The translations under genes and the position numbers were made by a program. Shown here one piece after another: positions 46,014 to 55,461 of a stretch of DNA of 64,000 nt (position 1 is its first letter; every line of letters starts with the position of its first letter). The DNA lies in NCBI RefSeq assembly GCF_002858865.1, contig NZ_PJRR01000005.1:62001-126000 (forward strand). The letters run 5' to 3'. The stretch comes from Caulobacter vibrioides (GTDB taxonomy: Bacteria; Pseudomonadota; Alphaproteobacteria; Caulobacterales; Caulobacteraceae). The notes beneath the pieces were generated by a model. It saw only the letters and a list, made by a program, of their open reading frames with translations. It searched no databases and was not told the origin of the DNA.

Positions 46014-47215
46014 TGCTGAATGGCCTCCAGCGGATCGATCTTCGAGGCCGAGCGCGCGGGCAGGATGGAGGCGATCACCGCGCCCAGGGTGGTAAGCACC
46101 AGCGCCGCCGCATAGCCGCCCTGCCGGGGAGCGATGGGCAGAATTGATGTGCCGTCGGGCCGGGTGATGCTCTCGAGCCAGATGCACAGGCCATAGCCCG
46201 ACGCGCAGCCGATCAAGGCCCCGACCAGACCGATCAGAAGTCCCTGCAACAGGAAGACCCACAGGATGAACCCGCCGGGCACCCCGAACGCCCGCATGAT
46301 CCCGACCTCACTGCGCCGGCGATAAGCGGACAGCACAAGCGCGCTGGCCACGCCGATGATGATCGAGATCAGCGAGAAGATCTGGATCATCGTGCCGGTC
46401 TGCCCTTGCGCCTTCAGGGCGTCCTCAAGGCCGACATTCTTCTCCTGCCACGGCGTGGCACGTAGGCCCGTCGCCTCGCCCAGAAAGCGGGCCGTGGCGC
46501 GGGCGTCCTGGGGATCCTTCAGCTTGACCTCGATATTGGTCACGCCCTCGGGCAGGTCGAACAGCGGCCTTGCGGTCTGCAGCGACAGGAAGGCGACGCG
46601 CTCGTCCAGACTTTGCAGCCCGGTGCGGAACACGCCCCTGACGGTCAGCTGCCGCTCTACGCCGCGCTCGGTGCGCAGCAGGACCGACTGCCCCGCGCCC
46701 AGCCCCAGCTCCTCGGCCATGCGGACCCCGATCAACAGACCGTTGGCGCCGAGATCACCGTCGCCCTCGATGATGTTGGGCGTGATGCGGGAAATGGCGT
46801 CGATCCCCTGTGGCTCCACGCCCAGCACCGCCACCGGCGCGACGGCCTCACTCCTGACCAGGAAGGCGCTACCGGAGATCTGCGGGCTGATCGCCGACAC
46901 CTCGGGATTGGCGCGCAAGAGGTCGATCACCATCGGCCAGTCGCGGATCTGCTGGCGCTGGAAGGTCGAGACCAGGGCCACCGACTCGACCGGCAGGTCC
47001 GGCCCCGCCAGCACCCGGGCCACGCGCGTGGCCGGCTGCAGGCTGACATGGGCGCTGTTGCCGGTCACCTGATCGGTCAGCCGCACAGCCAGACCCGCGA
47101 TCAGGGCGGTGATGAAGATGAAGACCGTCACCCCCAGGGCGACCCCCGCGATCAGCAGCAGGGTCTGCGAGGGGTTGGACAACAGGTAGCGCCGGGCGAC
47201 CTTGAACGCGAACAC
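46010..47215 (-). CDS. FtsX/MacB-type ABC permease
   Basis: Membrane subunit with four helices, 401 residues. Helix 1 (PSQTLLLIAGVALGVTVFIFITALIAG) is followed by a large periplasmic MacB core domain (about 45-275). Three helices near the end are IFSLISIIIGVASALVLSAY, FILWVFLLQGLLIGLVGALIGCASGY and YAAALVLTTLGAVIASILPARSASKIDPLEAI. The last motif is the FtsX C-terminal signature. It lies between the adaptor gene and the ATPase gene in one operon. LolC-like and MacB-like readings are both possible. Confidence 0.92.
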   Translation of the reverse strand: MFAFKVARRYLLSNPSQTLLLIAGVALGVTVFIFITALIAGLAVRLTDQVTGNSAHVSLQPATRVARVLAGPDLPVESVALVSTFQRQQIRDWPMVIDLLRANPEVSAISPQISGSAFLVRSEAVAPVAVLGVEPQGIDAISRITPNIIEGDGDLGANGLLIGVRMAEELGLGAGQSVLLRTERGVERQLTVRGVFRTGLQSLDERVAFLSLQTARPLFDLPEGVTNIEVKLKDPQDARATARFLGEATGLRATPWQEKNVGLEDALKAQGQTGTMIQIFSLISIIIGVASALVLSAYRRRSEVGIMRAFGVPGGFILWVFLLQGLLIGLVGALIGCASGYGLCIWLESITRPDGTSILPIAPRQGGYAAALVLTTLGAVIASILPARSASKIDPLEAIQQ

Positions 47216-47219
47216 GGGA

Positions 47220-48296
47220 TCAGCGGTCCGGCTTGGCGGCGATGGGGGTGACCTGGGCGCCCGGCTTCACCACCGCCGGCTCCAGAACGACCCTGTCCCC
47301 CGCCCGCAGGCCGCTTTCGACAATGGCGTTGACCGAGGGCCACCGCGCCACGGTGATCGATCGCGCCCGAACGATGTCGCCCGCGTCGACCACATGGACC
47401 TTGGGCGCGGCGGTGGCGTCCAGCACGGCCGCGCGTGGGATCACGATCGCGCCGGGCCGCTGCCTGACGACGATGGTGACGTCGACCGAACGCCCCGGGG
47501 AAAGGTCCTGCTCGCCCTCGGCCGCCAACCGAACCGAACGCCCGCCGGTGCTGGAGTCCACACGCGGGGAAACCTCGGTCACGCGGGCGGGAAAGATCGT
47601 CGAGGACCCCGACAGCGCCGCGCGCGCAACCTGACCCGGCCGCAGGGCGTCGGCATAGACCTCCTCCACCTCGGCGCGGATCTCGACCCCGGTGGACGAG
47701 CCCAGCTCAAACAGCGTCTGGCCCGCCGAAACGACCTGGCCATTGTCGATCGGCCGGAACAACACCACCCCGGCCATCGGGGCGCGGATGACGAACTCCT
47801 GGGCGCGCTCGGCCGAGGCCCGGACCCCGGCGGAGGCCGCCGCGACATTGGCCTGGGCGGTGTCCAGACCAGCCCGGGCGGCGTCCAGCGCGGCCTTGGC
47901 CGCGAAGCCCTGATCATAGAGCGTCTTGACCCGCTGATAGTTGAGCCGCGCCTCGGCGGCGGCGGCCCGCGCCGCCCGCTCGCGCGCCACATCGACCTGT
48001 GTCTGCGCCTGCTCCACCGTCGCCAGCACCACGGCGAGCGGATCGCCGGCCGCCACGCGGTCGCCTTCGTCATGCAACAGGCGCACGATCTGTCCGGAAT
48101 TGGGCGAGGCGACCTGCACCAGCTCCAGCGGACGCACGCGGCCGACCACGGACAGGGCCTGCTCGATCGTCGCGGGCTTGATCTCGAGAACGGCGACTTC
48201 CGGCGGCCGTCGCGACATCACAAACCACGCCACCACGGCGACCGCCAGGACCGCCGCCGCGAGGAAAACCACAAGCCTCGATGTCGCCCGCATCAT
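47220..48296 (-). CDS. Periplasmic adaptor (HlyD/MacA-type membrane fusion protein)
   Basis: Connects the ABC permease to an outer-membrane factor. The protein has 358 residues. An N-terminal anchor helix (LVVFLAAAVLAVAVVAWFVM) is followed by the lipoyl-like half VGRVRPLELVQVASPNSGQIVRLLHDEGDRVAAGDPLAVV, a coiled coil (AQTQVDVARERAARAAAAEARLNYQRVKTLYDQG) and the second lipoyl half FVIRAPMAGVVLFRPIDNGQVVSAG. First gene of the operon; the permease follows after 4 bases. No outer-membrane channel gene is present here. Substrate unknown. Confidence 0.92.
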   Translation of the reverse strand: MMRATSRLVVFLAAAVLAVAVVAWFVMSRRPPEVAVLEIKPATIEQALSVVGRVRPLELVQVASPNSGQIVRLLHDEGDRVAAGDPLAVVLATVEQAQTQVDVARERAARAAAAEARLNYQRVKTLYDQGFAAKAALDAARAGLDTAQANVAAASAGVRASAERAQEFVIRAPMAGVVLFRPIDNGQVVSAGQTLFELGSSTGVEIRAEVEEVYADALRPGQVARAALSGSSTIFPARVTEVSPRVDSSTGGRSVRLAAEGEQDLSPGRSVDVTIVVRQRPGAIVIPRAAVLDATAAPKVHVVDAGDIVRARSITVARWPSVNAIVESGLRAGDRVVLEPAVVKPGAQVTPIAAKPDR

Positions 48297-48486
48297 GTCT
48301 CTTTACCGCAATCGCCCCTGCGACAAGCTGGGGGCGTGCTTTCCCCCCAACGTCGCGCCGCCGCCCTCGCAACCTGCGGGCGGTCCCTCTGGGCCTTACT
48401 ACGCAGTCGCACTTGCCGCGGATGCAAGGTCTAGAGCGCCGTGGTCTGTAAAGACTTCGGCATCTAGAGCAATCGATGAGGAGAAG

Positions 48487-48560
48487 TGGCTGGGGAACTA
48501 GGACTCGAACCTAGAATGACGGTACCAAAAACCGCAGTGTTACCATTACACCATTCCCCA
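48487..48560 (-). tRNA. tRNA-Gln (TTG anticodon)
   Basis: Seventy-four bases including encoded CCA. Acceptor TGGGGAA pairs with TTCCCCA, the D stem is GTGT/ACAC, and the anticodon stem GCGGT/ACCGT closes loop TTTTGGT with anticodon TTG. The T arm is CTAGG-TTCGAGT-CCTAG. It closely resembles E. coli tRNA-Gln in the anticodon arm. Confidence 0.95.
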
Positions 48561-48724
48561 GCAGGAACGGCGAGACCCCTCGGGGCCCGGCGAGGCGGTG
48601 GAGATAGCTCACGACTCGGATGGATGCAACGACCTTTTCAGAACTTTTTTCAGGCCTCCCGACCAACCTGCAAAAAGGCGCTTGCGCCCCCCGGAACACC
48701 CACCTATAAGGCCGGCCTCCAAGT

Positions 48725-48801
48725 CGGAGTGTGGCTCAGTCTGGTAGAGCACTGCGTTCGGGACGCAGGGGTCGCAGGTTCAAATCCTGCCACTCCGACC
48801 A
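48725..48801 (+). tRNA. tRNA-Pro (CGG anticodon)
   Basis: Seventy-seven bases including encoded CCA. Acceptor CGGAGTG pairs with CACTCCG. The anticodon stem CTGCG/CGCAG closes loop TTCGGGA with anticodon CGG. The T arm is GCAGG-TTCAAAT-CCTGC. Confidence 0.96.
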
Positions 48802-48974
48802 TTTCCTCCCCGCCAGCCAGAGGCGGGAAAATCCTCTAAAAACAAAGCCCTCGGCGCCGCGAAAGCGGCGCTTGGCGTTTCGCATGACAAAAGCGCCTCA
48901 CGTTGCGCGCTCTTCATTTGGTTGCAACCCCAACAGCGGTTAGCTTAGCGGCGGTTTCGCAAGCAGGACCTCCG

Positions 48975-50759
48975 ATGAAGCAGTTCTTCCTGACCGTCGC
49001 CGGCGTGTTCGTCGGCCTCCTCCTCTTCTTGGTCGGAGTGCCCTTCCTGTTGATCGCGATGGCCGCCGGCGCCGCGCGACCTGCGCCCGTCCCGGCCCAT
49101 GCCGTCCTGCAACTGGACCTGCGCAGCGGTCTTTCGGATCAGGAACCCAAGAGCCCCTTCGCGGCCTTCGGCTCCAGCGGCGGCTCGGTGATCTCGGTCA
49201 TCGAAACCCTGCGCCGCGCCGAGAAGGACGACAAGGTCAAGGCCATCCTGGTGCGCCTGCCCGAGGGCGGCGTCGCCCCGGCCGCCGCCGACGAGCTGCG
49301 CCTGGCGTTCAAGCACTTCCGCGAGGTCGGCAAGAAGCCGATCTACGCCCACAGCCAGGGCCTCTACCCCTCCGGCATGGTGACCTCGACCTATATGCTG
49401 GGCGCGGCCACCAGCGAGTTCTGGATGCAGCCTGACTCAAGCTTCCAGGCCGTCGGCATCTCGTCGGAGTCGATGTTCTTCAAGCGCTTCTTCGACAAGT
49501 ACGGCGTCAAGGCCGAGTACGAGCAGCGCTATGAGTACAAGAACGCGGTCAATCCTTATCTTCACAGCGACTATACGCCCGCCCACCGGGAATCGACGTT
49601 GTCGTGGATGGGCTCGGTCTATCGTACGGCCCTGACCAGCGCCGCGGTCGATCGCAAGCAGGATCCGACCAAGCTGATGAAGACGCTGGAAGGCGGCCCC
49701 TATATCGCCCAGGAAGCCCAGGCTAAGGGGCTGATCGACAAGGTCGGCCAGGTCAGCGACATCCAGGCCTTCGCCCTGGAGAAGGCCGGCAAAGGCGCCA
49801 AGCTGCTCGACTTCGACGACTACGCCTCGCGCTCGAAGCCCACCGCCGTGAAAAGCGGTCCGGCCATCGCGGTGATCGGCGCCGAGGGCGCGATTATCAC
49901 CGGCACCGACGCCAGCGCCTCGCCGTTCGGCGGCGACAGCAATGTCTATTCCGACGACGTTGCCCAGGCGTTCCGCGCCGCGACCGAGGACAAGGACGTC
50001 AAGGCGATCGTCTTCCGCGTCTCCTCGCCCGGCGGGTCGGATACGGCCTCCGAACAGATCCTGGCGGCCCTGCAAGCGGCCAAGAAGGCCGGCAAGCCGG
50101 TCGTGGTCAGCATGGGGACCTATGCGGCCTCGGGCGGCTACTGGATCTCCAGCCAGGCCGACTCGATCATCGCCCAGCCCTCGACCCTGACCGGCTCGAT
50201 CGGCGTCTACGGCGGCAAGTTCGCCATCGGCGAGGCCCTGGCGCGCTTCGGCGTCGACACCAAGGACCTGCATGTGGGCGCCGACTACTCGCAGGCCTTC
50301 GGCGCCGGCGAGGGTTTCACGCCCGAGCAACGCGCCAAGTTCGCCGGCTGGATGGACCGGATCTACGCCGGTTTCATCACCCGCGTGGCCGAGGGCCGCA
50401 ACCTGCCGCCCGCCAAGGTGCGCGAGATCGCCAAGGGTCGCGTCTGGACCGGCGAACAGGCCAAGCAACTGGGCCTGGTCGACGAACTGGGCGGCTACTA
50501 CGAGGCGGTGGAAAAGGCCAAGGCGCTGGCCAAGGTCAAGGGCGACATCCGCATCAAGCACATGCAGGGCGGCGCCTCGCCGTTCGAAGCCTTCGAGAAG
50601 TTCCTCGGCGTCTCGGAGACCTCGGCCAAGACCATGGCGGCCGCCGCCTGGGTGCTGGGCGACCCGCGCTCGCAGGCGATCCTCGACGAAATGGCCAAGG
50701 CCCGTCTGCGCTCGACCCCGGGCGGCGCCTCGGTGCTGGCCGACATGCCGGTGCGGTAG
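48975..50759 (+). CDS. sppA: Signal peptide peptidase SppA, 67K type
   Basis: Membrane-anchored serine/lysine protease that degrades cleaved signal peptides. The protein has 594 residues from ATG 48975 (AGGA upstream). One N-terminal helix ([30 protein letters not shown]) is followed by two tandem SppA domains. The general-base Lys is in [10 protein letters not shown] in the first domain, and the nucleophile Ser in [14 protein letters not shown] in the second, with [11 protein letters not shown] before it. The length fits the E. coli SppA group, not the short Gram-positive form. Confidence 0.94.
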   Translation: MKQFFLTVAGVFVGLLLFLVGVPFLLIAMAAGAARPAPVPAHAVLQLDLRSGLSDQEPKSPFAAFGSSGGSVISVIETLRRAEKDDKVKAILVRLPEGGVAPAAADELRLAFKHFREVGKKPIYAHSQGLYPSGMVTSTYMLGAATSEFWMQPDSSFQAVGISSESMFFKRFFDKYGVKAEYEQRYEYKNAVNPYLHSDYTPAHRESTLSWMGSVYRTALTSAAVDRKQDPTKLMKTLEGGPYIAQEAQAKGLIDKVGQVSDIQAFALEKAGKGAKLLDFDDYASRSKPTAVKSGPAIAVIGAEGAIITGTDASASPFGGDSNVYSDDVAQAFRAATEDKDVKAIVFRVSSPGGSDTASEQILAALQAAKKAGKPVVVSMGTYAASGGYWISSQADSIIAQPSTLTGSIGVYGGKFAIGEALARFGVDTKDLHVGADYSQAFGAGEGFTPEQRAKFAGWMDRIYAGFITRVAEGRNLPPAKVREIAKGRVWTGEQAKQLGLVDELGGYYEAVEKAKALAKVKGDIRIKHMQGGASPFEAFEKFLGVSETSAKTMAAAAWVLGDPRSQAILDEMAKARLRSTPGGASVLADMPVR

Positions 50760-50785
50760 GGGACGGTCCCATCCGCTGAACGACC

Positions 50786-50816
50786 AAGCCGCCCGGTTCG
50801 CGCCGGGCGGCTTTTT
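50786..50816 (+). terminator. Terminator of sppA
   Basis: AAGCCGCCCGG / CCGGGCGGCTT, an 11-base stem with a 6-base loop, ending in a T run of five. Confidence 0.92.
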
Positions 50817-50862
50817 CGTGGGTGATGGGGCGCGGCTGAAACGCCGAAGGGAGGCCGACGCC

Positions 50863-50910
50863 GTGCGTCCTTCGAGGCTCGCCTTCGGCTCGCACCTCAG
50901 GATGAGGGGA
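50863..50910. repeat. Half copy of the TGCGTCCTTCGAGG repeat
   Basis: GTGCGTCCTTCGAGGCTCGC then GCACCTCAGGATGAGG. It matches one arm of the 23489-23594 unit without its mirror arm, so it is a solo or decayed copy. Confidence 0.8.
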
Positions 50911-50935
50911 GCTCTGTCGCTGAACACGCCTAGAC

Positions 50936-51075
50936 CTCATCCTTCCCCCCTTGCGGGAGAAGGCGGCCTGCGAAGCAGGTCGGATGAGGGGTTGAAAGCC
51001 CTATCCGGAGAGGCCCGCGAGACCCCTCATCCGTCAGCCTTCCGCCGACACCTTCTCCCGCAAGGGGAGAAGGAT
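50936..51075. repeat. Intergenic inverted repeat, CTCATCC/CCTTCTCCC family
   Basis: CTCATCCTTCCCCCCTTGCG, GGGAGAAGG and GGATGAGGGG at the left; CCCCTCATCCGTCAGCC, CACCTTCTCCCGCAAGGGG and AGAAGGAT at the right. It is a nested palindrome of about 140 bases. No GANTC was seen. Confidence 0.82.
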
Positions 51076-51153
51076 CCTGGATCCGCCGAACGAACGCAGC
51101 CAACGCAGCCAACGCAGCTTCACCCCGACCAACGCCGAACCCCAAGGCCGCCC

Positions 51154-51187
51154 AAAAGAAAAGCGCCGGTGCTTTCGCACCGGCGCT
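51154..51187 (-). terminator. Terminator of the Oar-like TonB receptor
   Basis: Stem AGCGCCGGTGC / GCACCGGCGCT with loop TTTC (GAAA on the minus strand). The minus-strand tail is TTTTCTTTT. It lies 28 bases beyond the receptor stop. Confidence 0.93.
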
Positions 51188-51214
51188 CAACTTTAGAGCG
51201 GACTGCTCGTTCGA

Positions 51215-54200
51215 TTAGAACGAGTAGCGGGCGCCCAGGTAGAAGCGGCGGGGTTCGACCCAACCGTTGGCTTGCTTGTAGGCGTAGGTGCCGTCGCCGG
51301 CCAACAGCTTCTGCACGCTCGTCGCCGACTGCTTGTTCAGGATGTTGAACGCGTCGAGGAAGAACTCGACCTTGCCGCCCAGGCCCGGCACTTCGTGCTG
51401 GTACCGCAGGCGCATGTCGAACGTGTAGTAAGCCGGGTTCTTCTCGCTGCCGACCAGACCAGGCTTGGTGTAGGTATCGATGACGCCGCCAAACAGGTAA
51501 GCGGCATCTTGCGGCGCGAAGTAACGACCCGAGACCGGTTCAGCCGGGGTGAACAGAGAACCGCTGTTCCAGTTGAACACGGCCGAGGCTTGCAGACCGA
51601 AGTCGAAGTCATACGAGCCGTAGGCCTTGAACTGGTGCTTGATGTTACCAGCTTGCGGGCCCCACATGTTCGGCGCGCGCGGATCGACGGCGATCCAGTC
51701 GCCCTGGTAGTCGGCGTTGCCGTCCGAGTTGGTGTTCCCCTCGGCCCAGTTGCGGGTGTACGAGGCTTGGCCTTGCCAGTTGCCGGTCTTGTACTTGGTG
51801 ACCGTCAGTTCGAAGCCCGTGTACTCGCGCTTGCCGCCGGCCAGGGTGCCCAGAACGTAGTTGGCGTTCGGGGCCGACGAGAAGCCGAAGTACGAGTACG
51901 GCAGGTAGAACGGCGTGCCCGGCGATGCTTCGGCGAGAGCCGCGCACCTGGCCACGGTGCAGGTCGGATCCGAGTACAGGGCCAGATCGTAGTCTTCGAA
52001 GATGTCCTTGGTGATACGGCGGGTCAGCGAGGTCGACACGCCGATGCTCGAACCGATGGTGGTCGAGCCACCGACCATGAACTCGTCGGTGTAGGGCGTC
52101 TTGGTCGCCGGGCCGAAGACCGAGTCCGGAACCACGGCGCCGCCGCGGGTACGGAAGGTCAGCCATTGGTTGCCGATGTAGATCTGCTCTTCGGTGACCG
52201 GGCCGGTCAGGTTACCGGCGAAGTTGGCCATGTCCGAACGGATCGGGTCGTAGTAGCGGCCGTAGAACGCGTAGACCTTGCTGCGGCCGTCGCCCTTGAC
52301 GTCGTAGACGACGCTGACGCGCGGAGCCAGTTCCCAGTCGAACGTGAACAGCTTGTCGCCGGCCGAGCTGAAGTGGCTCCACTTTTCGGCGCGCAGGCCG
52401 GCGGTGAGCGTCAGCTGGTTCAGCGTCCAGGTGTCCTGGAGGTAGGCGGTCTCACCTTGGCTCTTGATCGAGTAAGGCGCGTCGACCGTGCGCAGGGCGC
52501 GGTAGGCGTTGACCTGGCTGCCCGGGTTGCCCGCGGTGCTGGTGAAGGTCAGAGCGTTGACTTCGGCGGCCGAGATCGTGCCGTCGGTGTTGGTGTCCAG
52601 CAGGCCGCGGAAGTAAGCGGCGTTGGGGCTGGCCGACATCGCCGCCTGAATGCGGGGGATATCGCCGGCGGCGAACGGACGGGCGGTCCAGCCCGACGTT
52701 GCGGTCGTGTAGTCCAGGAAGTTACGGCCCGCGAACGCCGCAGCGATCGAGGTGTAGGTCGCGTTGCCCGGAACGGTCGCGTTGCGCTTGTAGATGTTGT
52801 CGGTCTTAGCGTAGCCGCCCTTGAAGGTGTGGCTGCCGTAATTGGTGTCGAGATAGTACTCGAGCTTGGCGCCCCACTCTTCCGAGTTACGGTGCGTTTC
52901 GCTGTTGGCGCCGGCGCCGCCCAGCTCGCGCTGAGCCTGGGTCGAACCCGCGCCACGGAAATTGACCGTGTTGCGGATGCTCTGGTCAGCAGCCAGCGTC
53001 GTCAGCTCGGCCTTGTGGTTGTAGTAGTAGGCGTTGATCAGCAGATCGCCCCAGGTACGGCTGTAGTCGACCTTGTAGTTGTCGCCGCCCTGCTTGGTCG
53101 CCGAGTCGCGGTTGTTCAGCGTCGAGGCCGAACGCGAACCGCTGATTTCGGTCGGGTCGTTGAAGAACGTACCGGTCAGACGATCATTGTCGGTGATCTG
53201 CCAGGTCGTCTTGAAGAAGGCGTACTTCTCGTCTCGGGTGACGTTACGACGAACCGCGCCCGTGACCGGATCCAGCACTTCGTCCGAACGATGCTTCTTC
53301 TGGTACGAACCGAAGACCCACAGCTTGTCCTTGATGATCGGGCCGCCGAGGGTGAACGCGGTGTCGTAGGTCTTGAAGCCGCCCGAGGTCGAGTGCTTGT
53401 CCTTGGCGACCAGCTTGTCGTTCTGCAGGTAGTAGTTCAGCGAGCCGTGCCACTCGTTCGAACCCGACTTGGTGACGACGCGCGACACCAGACCCGAACC
53501 GCCCGCCGATTCAGCCGGCAGACCGCCGACCGTGACTTGCTGTTCCTGGATGATTTCCGAGTTGATGTTCGAACCGAAGGTGCCGGTCAGCGGGTCGGTG
53601 ACGTTGACGCCGTCCAGATAATAGACGTTGTCGGTCGAGGCGCCGATCGTGCCGCCGACGTCCGAATAGTTGACGCCCGAGCGCGAAGCGGGGTTGCCGC
53701 CGCTCGAGGGCTTCACGCCCGGAACCAGCTGCAGGTAGCTCTGATAGTTACGGCCGGTGGGCAGCGATTCCACGATGCCCAGCGTCAGGGTGGTGCCGAC
53801 GGTGGCCGAGGTCACGTCGACGGCGGCCAGCGAACGGCCGGTGACGACGATCTGCTCAACGGCGTTTTCGTCCGAAGCCAGGGCGTAGCCCGACGACAGG
53901 TCCTTACCGGCCGAAACGGCGACGTTGTCGGCGGTGAAGTCCCTGTAGCCCGACGCCACGATCGAGACCGTGTAGTTGGTGGCCGGGTCGAGGCCGCTGA
54001 CGCGGACCTTGCCGTCGGCGTCGGTGGTGGCCGTACGGCTCACCAGGCTGTCCGGCGACTTGATGACCACGGTCGCGCCGGCGACCGGCTGGCCGGTCGA
54101 ACCGGTGATGGTCAGACGCAGCGCACCTTGCGACTGCGCGAAGGCCGAGCCGGCGACGATGACGCTGAGCGCCACGCCGAGAGCCAGGCGGCTAGCACCC

Positions 54201-54244
54201 TTGGAGAGCAGGCGCGCGCGCGCGCTGCTTTTGGTCGAATTCAT
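51215..54244 (-). CDS. TonB-dependent receptor with N-terminal carboxypeptidase-regulatory domain (Oar-like)
   Basis: Outer-membrane receptor of 1009 residues. Signal peptide ends near GSAFAQSQ. Residues about 40-130 form a carboxypeptidase-regulatory-like beta sandwich (LRLTITGSTGQPVAGATVVIKS, DGKVRVSGLDPATNYTVSIVASGYR). The plug follows, with EQIVVTGRSL, VYYLDGVNVTDPLTGTFG and GSGLVSRVVTKSGSNEWHG, then the barrel ending in FYLGARYSF. Odd feature: residues 550-561 are DTNTDGTISAAE, a full EF-hand calcium loop, in a region that should be an extracellular loop. It has its own terminator and no obvious partner gene. The ligand is unknown; peptides or proteins are possible by analogy with Oar. 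Confidence 0.9.
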   Translation of the reverse strand: MNSTKSSARARLLSKGASRLALGVALSVIVAGSAFAQSQGALRLTITGSTGQPVAGATVVIKSPDSLVSRTATTDADGKVRVSGLDPATNYTVSIVASGYRDFTADNVAVSAGKDLSSGYALASDENAVEQIVVTGRSLAAVDVTSATVGTTLTLGIVESLPTGRNYQSYLQLVPGVKPSSGGNPASRSGVNYSDVGGTIGASTDNVYYLDGVNVTDPLTGTFGSNINSEIIQEQQVTVGGLPAESAGGSGLVSRVVTKSGSNEWHGSLNYYLQNDKLVAKDKHSTSGGFKTYDTAFTLGGPIIKDKLWVFGSYQKKHRSDEVLDPVTGAVRRNVTRDEKYAFFKTTWQITDNDRLTGTFFNDPTEISGSRSASTLNNRDSATKQGGDNYKVDYSRTWGDLLINAYYYNHKAELTTLAADQSIRNTVNFRGAGSTQAQRELGGAGANSETHRNSEEWGAKLEYYLDTNYGSHTFKGGYAKTDNIYKRNATVPGNATYTSIAAAFAGRNFLDYTTATSGWTARPFAAGDIPRIQAAMSASPNAAYFRGLLDTNTDGTISAAEVNALTFTSTAGNPGSQVNAYRALRTVDAPYSIKSQGETAYLQDTWTLNQLTLTAGLRAEKWSHFSSAGDKLFTFDWELAPRVSVVYDVKGDGRSKVYAFYGRYYDPIRSDMANFAGNLTGPVTEEQIYIGNQWLTFRTRGGAVVPDSVFGPATKTPYTDEFMVGGSTTIGSSIGVSTSLTRRITKDIFEDYDLALYSDPTCTVARCAALAEASPGTPFYLPYSYFGFSSAPNANYVLGTLAGGKREYTGFELTVTKYKTGNWQGQASYTRNWAEGNTNSDGNADYQGDWIAVDPRAPNMWGPQAGNIKHQFKAYGSYDFDFGLQASAVFNWNSGSLFTPAEPVSGRYFAPQDAAYLFGGVIDTYTKPGLVGSEKNPAYYTFDMRLRYQHEVPGLGGKVEFFLDAFNILNKQSATSVQKLLAGDGTYAYKQANGWVEPRRFYLGARYSF

Positions 54245-54848
54245 GCTGTTTAGTCCCCTCTGAACGTGTTGGCAGCGGTTAGCCGAACAAGAAGCCCCTC
54301 AGCGACCTGTCCGTTTTCGAGCCGAAATCCGCTGTAAATCCACCACGCAATCACATGTGTCCCGGAACAAACCCTTCCGGTTGCAGCGACGTTAGGGGGT
54401 GGATCGGGCGAGGGTCAATTCTGATTGCAAAAAAGTAATCATTATCCCGACCCCCCTGTCGCAAAATCGCCACATGCGGAACGCTTTTCGGAAAATCATT
54501 GCTCAATATGGATACGCAAGCATCGAAAACAGCACGCGCTCACAAACATGAGGCTGTTTTTTCTAGGCTATTTTCCGCTCCCGAAACACCGTTCGATAGC
54601 GATCTTTTTCGAAAGGCAAGACGCGAATACGACCCCGGACAATCTTGACTTCCGCCAATCTGATGCCGGGAAGATCTGATTTTTCACAAATCTGTTTTAT
54701 TGTCCCGGCGGATTTGAGCAACGTTCTTGCGCCGAAGCCTCCACCTTGGGCAGGTCGATATGATCGCCGCCCATTGCCTAGGCGCCGCATGCTGGCGAAG
54801 ATGTCCGGGCGGTGAAATCGCGCCGCGCGTACCTGAGACCCGACCCGC
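54245..54848. other. A+T-richer intergenic region upstream of the TonB receptor
   Basis: About 600 bases between divergent genes. It is noticeably richer in A+T than the flanks, especially 54420-54720. It should hold the receptor promoter and that of the gene at 54849. I see no clear palindrome or known operator. An 84-codon frame at 54425 has no ribosome site, uses rare-looking codons and is not accepted as a gene. Confidence 0.6.
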
Positions 54849-55256
54849 ATGAGCGACTTCCGTTTCGTCACCGAATCCCTGTCCGTCAGCCCGCAGGTCG
54901 ATCCGGCCGACATGGCGCGCGCCGCCGCCGAAGGGTTCGTGCTGGTGATCAACAATCGGCCCGATGGCGAGGACCCCGGCCAGCCGCCCAGCGCAAGCGT
55001 CGAGGCGGCCGCCCGGGCCGCAGGCATGGACTATCTGCATGTGCCGGTGCGCGGCGGTCCGACCCCGGACCAGGTGGAGATCATGCGCGCGGCGTTCGAG
55101 GCCGCGGGCGGCCCGGTGTTGGCGTTCTGCCGCTCGGGCACGCGCTCGATCGTCACCTGGTCGATCGGTCAGGCGCTGGCGGGCGTGGATCGTGAGACCC
55201 TGGTCGCCCAGGGCTTTGAGGCGGGCTACGACCTGTCGGGCGTGCTGCCCGTCTAG
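54849..55256 (+). CDS. TIGR01244-type phosphatase/rhodanese-like protein
   Basis: Small cytosolic protein of 135 residues with a dual-specificity-phosphatase-like fold. It begins FRFVTESLSVSPQVDPADMARAAAEGFVLVINNRPDGEDPGQP and carries the thiol active-site loop AFCRSGTRSIVTWS, where Cys and Arg would bind phosphate or sulfur. Relatives occur alone or fused to metallo-beta-lactamase domains linked to sulfide detoxification. Here a metallo-beta-lactamase-fold gene lies 440 bases downstream on the same strand, which may be meaningful. Substrate unknown. Confidence 0.85.
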   Translation: MSDFRFVTESLSVSPQVDPADMARAAAEGFVLVINNRPDGEDPGQPPSASVEAAARAAGMDYLHVPVRGGPTPDQVEIMRAAFEAAGGPVLAFCRSGTRSIVTWSIGQALAGVDRETLVAQGFEAGYDLSGVLPV

Positions 55257-55260
55257 AGCT

Positions 55261-55407
55261 TTAGAAGGCGGCGGACTCGCGCGCCGCCATCGGCGTCGGT
55301 TCGGCCTCGCAGCTGGCGAGGACAAACTGGGCCAGCATGATACACAGGATGGCGAAGGCCGCGCGCTGGAGCCGTTTTGACACAAAAATCGCCGCGTCCG
55401 CCGCCAT
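55261..55407 (-). CDS. Small predicted lipoprotein, unknown function
   Basis: A 48-residue frame from ATG 55407 with GAGGGAG eight bases upstream. It has a basic start (VSKRLQRAAF), a hydrophobic stretch (AILCIMLAQFVL) and a lipobox-like LASC, leaving a mature peptide of about 20 residues (CEAEPTPMAARESAAF). That would be a tiny secreted lipopeptide. The lipobox and the good ribosome site argue for a real gene; no family is recognised. It converges with the phosphatase-like gene. Confidence 0.55.
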   Translation of the reverse strand: MAADAAIFVSKRLQRAAFAILCIMLAQFVLASCEAEPTPMAARESAAF

Positions 55408-55461
55408 GGCCGGTTCTCCCTCGGGTACTGGAGAACCCCAGCGCAAGACCGGCGCCGTCCG

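Larger units (their letters stand above)
48297..48974. other. Intergenic region carrying two tRNA genes
   Basis: About 680 bases with tRNA-Gln on the minus strand and tRNA-Pro on the plus strand. The rest shows no gene. A small hairpin GCGCCGC-GAAA-GCGGCGC at 48854-48871 lies beyond tRNA-Pro and may end its transcript. No integrase or att-like duplication of the tRNA ends was seen. Confidence 0.7.
50760..51214. other. Intergenic block: two terminators and two repeats
   Basis: Between convergent sppA and a TonB receptor gene. It holds the sppA terminator (50786-50816), a half repeat (50863-50910), a full inverted repeat (50936-51075) and the receptor terminator (51154-51187). No gene seen. 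Confidence 0.8.

Noticed and set aside
48487..48801. tRNA-Gln/tRNA-Pro as a genomic island boundary
   Set aside because: No integrase, no duplicated tRNA end and no change in base composition on either side.
51272..54253. A 993-codon plus-strand frame opposite the Oar-like TonB receptor
   Set aside because: Val/Arg/Gly/Asp-rich with no domain, while the minus-strand receptor has signal peptide, plug and barrel.
54425..54679. An 84-codon frame in the A+T-rich gap
   Set aside because: No ribosome site, codon use unlike neighbours, no hydrophobic or domain pattern; most likely chance.
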